DNA from: Acidobacteriota bacterium
GTDB taxonomy: Bacteria > Acidobacteriota > Terriglobia > UBA7540
DNA length: 35,133 bases
Assembly (NCBI GenBank): GCA_024638215.1
Contig: JAHEKS010000011.1
Coordinates: forward strand, 1-35,133
Reading direction: 5' to 3'
The notes beneath the pieces are model-generated. The model was given only the letters and a program-made list of their open reading frames with translations. It did not search any database and was not told the origin of the DNA. The translations under genes were made by a program, and so were the position numbers. How positions within the stretch are numbered: the stretch's first letter is position 1; each line of letters opens with the position of its first letter. This document shows positions 31,305 to 35,133 of the stretch, in pieces.

Positions 31305-31484
31305 ACATGCGAGTGGGTGCGCTGGGTCTGGGACCCGACCCGGCCATACGAGTCGCGCGACGATCCGGGGGTTTGTCTGGGTTCGCTTTACCCCACGGCG
31401 TTTATCGAGAGTCAAGGTCAAGGCTTCTAGGATCTGGAATCGGTGCAATAGTGTTGCATAGCACTCATGAAAGGCCGAGGACAC

Positions 31485-31926
31485 CCGAGCACATTGTTTC
31501 GCGGGGCAAGGAAGAAACCAACACGTTTAACCCGCTGGTAAGAAGCTGAGCCATCATCCTCCGCACGAAACCTCTATGATACACCTTCCTCGCCGCGCAG
31601 GTTCTTGCTGAGCGTTTCCACCTGCACCCTCTTGCCCAATGCCGGTCCCAAGCAGAGCGCTCTTCGGCAACACTGAATGAAGAAATTTATCTTCCCGTAG
31701 CTGGTTTTAATCCCCCGAATAATGAGTTCGCATGATTGACGCTTTGTGATGCTCACGTCAGACTCCGAAAGTCAATTTGGGGCTAATTTTCGTAGGGCAC
31801 ACGGTCACTCTAAACACTTAATCAGGTTCACCCTGCGGTGAGTTGCGACGCGAATTCATTCGAGGCTGCGCTGTTGTGTAGGCGTTTGCAAAGACGACGC
31901 AACCCCCAGACGAGGTGCATTCATTG
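31485..31926. other. Spacer upstream of the selenoprotein gene
   Basis: About 440 bases without a gene I can support. A 60-codon minus-strand frame (31574-31756) is not recognisable. The promoter of the selenoprotein/TonB pair should be here, but no clear hexamer pair was found. Confidence 0.3.
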
Positions 31927-32634
31927 ATGTGGCGCTTTCTCAAGTACGCGATTCCCGTTGTTACAGTCTACGTCGTCCTTCTCGGCGGGCTCTTTTGGGC
32001 CATGCTGCAGCCGCCGGTTGTTTTTGGCCACATCATGTCGAAGCTCCCCGCGTTCAGTTACTTTCTGTTTCCCTTTGAACCGATGTGGCTTTACGCGCGG
32101 AAGGGAAAACTGAAGATGGGCGACATGGCACCAGATTTTGAACTCAAGACCGCGGATGGTAAGGCCCAGGTCCGGCTGTCTTCATTTCGAGGACAGAAAC
32201 CGGTCGTCCTGATTTTCGGCAGCCACACTTGACCGCCTTTTCGCCGGGAGGTTCCCGCGCTCAACAAACTTTACGAGGAATACAAGGATAGAGCGGCTTT
32301 TTATGTGGTTTACATCGAAGAAGCGCACCCAACCGATGGCTGGCAGATGCCGAGCAACATCAAGGACAACATCCTGGTTGCCAGCGCCAAGACGTTGGGC
32401 GACCGGGACGAAGCCGCACACGTCTGTATCGTCAAGCTCGGAATCAAGATTCCTGCCATCGTGGACGACATGCAGGATTCGACAGAACGCGCCTACACCG
32501 GTTGGCCAGACCGCCTGTACGTCATCTCCACTGACGGGCGTGTGGCGTACAAAAGCAAAGCAGGGCCTTTCGGCTTTCATCCCGAGGAAATGGCCAAGTC
32601 TCTGCAGTCAGTCGTCTCCCCCTCCAGCAAGTGA
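31927..32634 (+). CDS. Membrane-anchored deiodinase-like selenoprotein (TGA = Sec)
   Basis: The track shows two ORFs (31915-32232 and 32305-32634) in one frame, separated by TGA at 32230-32232. Read as selenocysteine the product is 235 residues. Residues ~6-28 are a membrane anchor; ~66-230 are a thioredoxin-like fold ([20 protein letters not shown]). The active site reads FGSHT-U102[10 protein letters not shown], as in iodothyronine deiodinases (FGSxTUPPF), and [11 protein letters not shown] with His134 matches the deiodinase YIEEAHxSDGW. Further matches are GWPDRLYVI and [16 protein letters not shown]-like hairpin lies 10 bases after the TGA. The family does reductive dehalogenation in animals; bacterial relatives have unknown, probably redox, roles. 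Start ATG 31927 behind CGAGG. A TonB receptor follows 111 bases downstream. Confidence 0.92.
32230..32259 (+). promoter_or_regulatory. Bacterial SECIS-like hairpin after the Sec codon
   Basis: After the TGA at 32230-32232, CGGGA (32245-32249) pairs with TCCCG (32253-32257) around an apical GGT, extended by CG/CG across a bulged C. The apical GGU is 18 bases after the TGA, close to its place in E. coli fdhF, where SelB binds a GGU-containing loop. Position and loop agree with bacterial SECIS rules; binding is inferred. Confidence 0.7.
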
Positions 32635-32745
32635 CAGATCTTGGGCGGATCATCGCGGCAAGTTCGATTCGAACTCCACGAGATTCTCGTTGCGAGAAGC
32701 GTGGTCAACACGTATCCAAGCCGAATTGGGAGGAATGAACAAGAA

Positions 32746-35133
32746 ATGACGAAGCTCAATGCCAAAGCGTTTGCAGCCGTGGCTTTCTGTTCGCTTCTTT
32801 CGCTATCTGCTGCATCCTTGAGAGCTCAAGAGGTCACGGGCAGCATTCGCGGTGAGGTACTGGATCCCTCCGGAGCGGGAGTGCCAAAGGCACAAGTCAG
32901 GGCGATCCAGACTGAAACAGGTTTGACACGAACCGCCGTTACCAATCGCAACGGCGCTTATGTGCTAGTCCTGCTTCCGGTCGGACATTACCAACTGGAG
33001 GCATCCGCGCAGGGCTTTCGAAAATTCGTTCAAGGTGGCATCACGCTCAGCGTCAATGAAGCCGCGACGGTTCCCGTCCATCTCGCCATCGGGACACCCA
33101 CAGACACCGTGCAGGTTCAGGGAAATGCCTCCACGATTGAGACCTCCAACACCACGCTCGGGAAAACCGTCGGCGAGCGGGAAATTCTTGACCTGCCTTT
33201 GAACGGCCGCAACTTCTCACAACTGGGTCTGCTTCAACCCGGCGTAGTGCCGATTACGCCGGGGCTCGCCCAGGCCGGCGGCTCTTTGCGCGACGGGCAG
33301 GCTTACTCGGTCAACGGGCAGCGGCCAGAATCGAACACTTTCCTGATTGACGGCGCCTCCAACTTCAACGCGGTGGATGGCGGTTATGTTCTTAAGCCGC
33401 CCATTGATGCCATTGCCGAATTCAAGATCCTCACTTCGACTGCTAGTGCCGAATTCGGTGACGCAGCGGGGTCAACCACCAACATCGTCACGCGCTCCGG
33501 TTCCAATACAGTCCATGGCGACCTTTGGGAGTTCTTGCGCAACAACAAATTGGATGCAGCCAATTACTTTGAAAATGCGGACGGATTCAAGAAATCCAAA
33601 TACCGCCAGAATCAATTCGGAGGTACCCTGGGTGGCCCAATTCAGAAGGACAAGACTTTTTACTTTGGGTACTACGAGGGATTTCGCAATCGCCAGGGCG
33701 AAACGCTCCACGGCGTGCGGGTTCCCTCGATACTCGAGCGCCAAGGGGATTTTTCAGAGAGCGGGCCGCTTCTCAATCTCTTTGCACCGGGCGGTCCCGC
33801 TCTGTTGCCGGGCAGCCAGGTACCTTTCATTGATCCTACCGCACAGAACATTCTGGATCTCTACCCGATGCCGAACGACAGGGATGCAAACGGAGTATTA
33901 AACCTCTACAACACCACGCAAGTTCTGCGCAACGACGAGAACCAGTTCGGCGTGCGGATTGATCATTACCTCTCGCAGCAGGACACTCTGAATTTCCGCT
34001 ACATGCTGCTGGACGGCTCGCGCTTCGATCCCTTGTCAAATGTTGGGGCGGGCGTCCCAGGATTCCCAGTAGGCGAGAATCATCGCACCCAGAACTTCGT
34101 CGCCCAGTGGACACACACATTCTCGCCATCGCTTCTGGCCATCACTCGGCTGGCCTTCCTCCGCAACAAATTCCTCTTTAACGAGCACCTTAACAACACC
34201 TCTCCGGCGTCGATGGGCTTCCAGTATCAGTCCACGCTGCCGGAAGCTGCCGGTCTACCTTTCATCCAGTTCAGCGGCGGAGGCTACGCGAGTATCGGAG
34301 ACCCCATCACCGGACCCCGCAACACGTATGAGAACGCCTACGCCACATCTGAGTCTCTAACGTGGATTCGCGGGCGGCACGAGCTGAAGTTCGGCGCCTA
34401 TTACCGGCGCGACGAGATCAACGTCATCAACGGCATCGCTTCGAACGGGTTCTTCGTCTTCATTCCCGTGCCTTTGACGAATGCCTTTGCCAACTTCCTG
34501 ATCGGCCAGCCGCTCTTGTTTCTCCAGGGCGGTGGAGACCAGCCGGGTGGTGGCGGCGACCTGTCGCGCGGATTGCGGGGTAACGACTTCAACTTTTATG
34601 CCCAGGATACTTATAAGGTCAGCTCCCGGCTCACGCTTAATATGGGGCTTCGTTACGACTTGCCGTTTCCCTACAAAGAGATCCGAAACCGCCAGAACCT
34701 TTTTGTACCCGGCGCGCAATCGAGCGTGATTACCACCGCCCCGGTTGGACTGCTTTATCCCGGCGACGCGGGCGTGCCGGACGGCCTGATTCCTGCCCAG
34801 AAAACCGCATTGGCGCCGCGGATCGGGCTGGCTTGGGACCCCACTGGTGATGCCCGCTGGCTGGTCACGGCAGCGTATGGCATCTTCTACGACCCGTATT
34901 ACAACGGCGACGGAGGCCCGCTGCAGACGCCCATCAGTGCTCAACCGTACCTTCGGACCGCGCAGCTGATGTTTCCCGGTAGCTTGTCAGATCCTTTTGC
35001 CAACGGGAACCCGTTTGCGTCCCAGTTTGCTGAGCCCATGACGCTGCTGACCCTCTCCCCTCAGTTGCGACTGCCGTACGCACAGGACTGGAACTTCGAT
35101 ATCGAGAAGTCACTCGGCAAGGATTGGCTGTTT
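32746..35133 (+). CDS. Oar-like TonB-dependent receptor (3' end outside window)
   Basis: The frame is open to the window end (796 codons visible) and is absent from the track for that reason. Start ATG 32746 with GGGAGGA about 11 bases upstream. Residues 1-29 are a signal peptide (AFAAVAFCSLLSLSAASLRA). Residues ~31-110 are a CarboxypepD_reg domain (SIRGEVLDPSGAGVPKAQVR, GAYVLVLLPVGHYQLEASAQ). A plug domain follows (LPLNGRNFSQLGLLQPGV, NTFLIDGASNF, SAEFGDAAGSTTNIVTRSG), then beta-barrel strands (GGTLGGPIQKDKTFYFGYYE, LTLNMGLRYD). This is the typical acidobacterial Oar-type outer-membrane transporter; full length is normally over 1000 residues. Possibly cotranscribed with the deiodinase-like selenoprotein upstream. 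Substrate unknown. Confidence 0.92.
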   Translation, partial: MTKLNAKAFAAVAFCSLLSLSAASLRAQEVTGSIRGEVLDPSGAGVPKAQVRAIQTETGLTRTAVTNRNGAYVLVLLPVGHYQLEASAQGFRKFVQGGITLSVNEAATVPVHLAIGTPTDTVQVQGNASTIETSNTTLGKTVGEREILDLPLNGRNFSQLGLLQPGVVPITPGLAQAGGSLRDGQAYSVNGQRPESNTFLIDGASNFNAVDGGYVLKPPIDAIAEFKILTSTASAEFGDAAGSTTNIVTRSGSNTVHGDLWEFLRNNKLDAANYFENADGFKKSKYRQNQFGGTLGGPIQKDKTFYFGYYEGFRNRQGETLHGVRVPSILERQGDFSESGPLLNLFAPGGPALLPGSQVPFIDPTAQNILDLYPMPNDRDANGVLNLYNTTQVLRNDENQFGVRIDHYLSQQDTLNFRYMLLDGSRFDPLSNVGAGVPGFPVGENHRTQNFVAQWTHTFSPSLLAITRLAFLRNKFLFNEHLNNTSPASMGFQYQSTLPEAAGLPFIQFSGGGYASIGDPITGPRNTYENAYATSESLTWIRGRHELKFGAYYRRDEINVINGIASNGFFVFIPVPLTNAFANFLIGQPLLFLQGGGDQPGGGGDLSRGLRGNDFNFYAQDTYKVSSRLTLNMGLRYDLPFPYKEIRNRQNLFVPGAQSSVITTAPVGLLYPGDAGVPDGLIPAQKTALAPRIGLAWDPTGDARWLVTAAYGIFYDPYYNGDGGPLQTPISAQPYLRTAQLMFPGSLSDPFANGNPFASQFAEPMTLLTLSPQLRLPYAQDWNFDIEKSLGKDWLF

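Noticed and set aside
32230-32232. TGA as a simple nonsense mutation
   Set aside because: Position in the GSHT-U-PPF active site, intact downstream homology and a correctly spaced SECIS-like hairpin favour selenocysteine over decay.
32303-32749. 148-aa plus-strand ORF within the selenoprotein
   Set aside because: Other-frame shadow of the C-terminal half; the deiodinase motifs are in the 31927 frame.
1-35133. CRISPR arrays, rRNA genes and intact tRNA genes
   Set aside because: No regularly spaced repeats with unique spacers, no rRNA sequence and no tRNA with both halves were found by reading both strands; a covariance-model scan would be decisive.

Overview
The window looks like a high-GC chromosome segment of an Acidobacteriota (Acidobacteria/Terriglobia-like) bacterium. 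Supporting signs are Oar-type TonB-dependent receptors with an N-terminal carboxypeptidase-regulatory domain at both window edges, a CadC-like winged-helix/TPR regulator, a DUF3617 protein, a GIDE-domain membrane protein, and many strong AGGAGG-type ribosome sites. This assignment rests on family content; no 16S or marker gene is present.

Region 1 (1-8137): a truncated TonB receptor (-), a TPR/Sel1 secreted protein (-), a LysR regulator (+), a coiled-coil membrane protein (-), and a probable sugar operon (-) of a SIS-domain protein followed by a GH42-like glycosidase whose C-terminus runs into the next gene.

Region 2 (8138-11640) is a graveyard of mobile DNA. It holds the 3' half of a tRNA-Pro(CGG) and a complete 1867-bp IS4-family element (8229-10095). 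The element has 34-bp imperfect terminal inverted repeats, an 8-bp target duplication, a transposase broken by an amber codon, a divergent small CxRCxC protein and a perfect 22-bp palindrome between the two genes. Next come integrase-arm-like repeats, a 3' half of a tRNA-Phe(GAA) and two gene remnants.

Region 3 (11810-14143): a methyltransferase, a tandem-ACT protein and a four-helix membrane protein.

Region 4 (14436-29624) is the most coherent unit. A membrane-anchored winged-helix/TPR regulator (-) faces a run of ten same-strand genes, closely spaced, almost all secreted or membrane-bound. Three consecutive genes share a short helical N-terminal module; two of these are full-length paralogues. 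Others encode a tandem-duplicated secreted protein, DUF3617, a GIDE-domain protein (amber-interrupted), a lipoprotein, a zinc-ribbon/TM/OmpA fusion, a small secreted protein and a decayed zinc-ribbon membrane protein. In the divergent intergenic region an 11-bp-pitch direct repeat lies just upstream of a TTGACA -35 hexamer, which is the arrangement expected for an OmpR/CadC-type activator. This looks like an undescribed cell-envelope operon under its own transmembrane regulator.

Region 5 (30050-31304): a truncated tyrosine recombinase, a tRNA-Arg(CCT) 3' half flanked on both sides by paired TGCACC repeats (an attP-like layout), and an azoreductase fragment.

Region 6 (31927-35133): a membrane-anchored selenoprotein of the iodothyronine-deiodinase-like thioredoxin family. 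The ORF track splits it at an in-frame TGA that sits at the selenocysteine position (GSHT-U-PPF) and is followed by a bacterial SECIS-like hairpin. Directly downstream is a second Oar-like TonB-dependent receptor that runs off the window.
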